DNA of 35,530 bases, taken from assembly GCA_013150915.1 (NCBI GenBank), contig JAADJE010000094.1:18489-54018 (forward strand), written 5' to 3'. The DNA comes from Gammaproteobacteria bacterium. GTDB lineage: Bacteria; Pseudomonadota; Gammaproteobacteria; BMS3Bbin11. The translations under genes were made by a program, and so were the position numbers. Shown here piece after piece: positions 35,355 to 35,530 of this stretch (position 1 is its first letter; each line of letters starts with the position of its first letter). The notes beneath the pieces were generated by a model that searched no databases, was not told the DNA's origin, and saw nothing but the letters and a program-made list of their open reading frames with translations.

Positions 35355-35418
35355 CGTCGAAGACAATGCCCTCTTCTCTCTCGCGGGGATCACAGAAGGC
35401 TGCAAAGCCAAAGACAAC

Positions 35419-35487
35419 AGAGTAGGAGCGCCGCCTCGGCGCGATTTCTTGATGAAGCACATCGCGCCGAGGCGGCGCTCCTACTCT
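35419..35487. repeat. Inverted REP pair (BIME-like), 27-bp perfect arms
   Basis: The left arm at 35419-35445 (AGAGTAGGAGCGCCGCCTCG and onward) is the exact reverse complement of 35461-35487, with a 15-base centre (35446-35460). Each arm itself contains a GCGCCG/CGGCGC mini-hairpin. The unit at 27861-27884 belongs to the same family. The pair could act as a transcript end or stabiliser; the remaining bases to 35530 show nothing further. Confidence 0.85.
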
Positions 35488-35530
35488 ATTCTGTTTAGGT
35501 TTTGACTTTCCTTCCCCCCTTGAATCTTAA

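Overview
The window looks like chromosomal DNA of a free-living, probably prototrophic gammaproteobacterium of moderate GC content. Most of it is core biosynthetic housekeeping. The gene order leuC-leuD-leuB-asd-fimV-truA-trpF-trpB-trpA-accD-folC-dedD-cvpA-purF-metZ, all on the minus strand, is a classic gammaproteobacterial arrangement. FimV, the DedD-type SPOR protein and LpxH also point to a Gram-negative gammaproteobacterium. The sequence does not allow a genus call.

Layout. (1) 1-4569, minus strand: cysS, then the branched-chain amino-acid genes ilvB, ilvN and ilvC (ilvC is cut by the window edge). (2) 4570-8526: a repeat-rich spacer, then ppiB and lpxH on plus, a small exported protein on minus, and hemN on plus. 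(3) 8621-26674, minus strand: the long block for leucine (leuCDB), aspartate-semialdehyde (asd), FimV, an EcfT-like membrane protein, TruA, tryptophan (trpF, trpB, frameshifted trpA), AccD, FolC, DedD, CvpA, PurF and MetZ. A LysR regulator is divergent from leuC, with a perfect dyad between them. (4) 27689-29946: an accessory island with an NYN/LabA-like gene and a cold-shock gene, bounded by two inverted copies of a dispersed repeat. It also holds a REP unit, a probable transposase scrap and an attC-like fold. (5) 29947-35530: a membrane flippase-like protein with an exported beta-propeller partner, two unrecognised small proteins, a bacterial tubulin-tyrosine-ligase-like ATP-grasp protein, and a twin-arginine-type cysteine-containing exported protein with a duplicated W...PAHA motif. 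The window ends in a 27-bp perfect inverted REP pair.

The clearest new observations are these. Two small non-coding mobile elements (MITE-like) share GGAACCTCTGA ends and each has an exact 4-bp target duplication (ATAT and TTAG). One sits in the ilvB/ilvN junction, and removing it in silico restores a tight stop-start junction. The other sits just upstream of cysS. trpA is broken by a single-base frameshift while the rest of the protein is well conserved, so this is either a very recent mutation or a sequence error. The best candidates for undescribed biology are the TTL-like gene and the duplicated-PAHA exported protein at the right end, but no function can be assigned from sequence alone.
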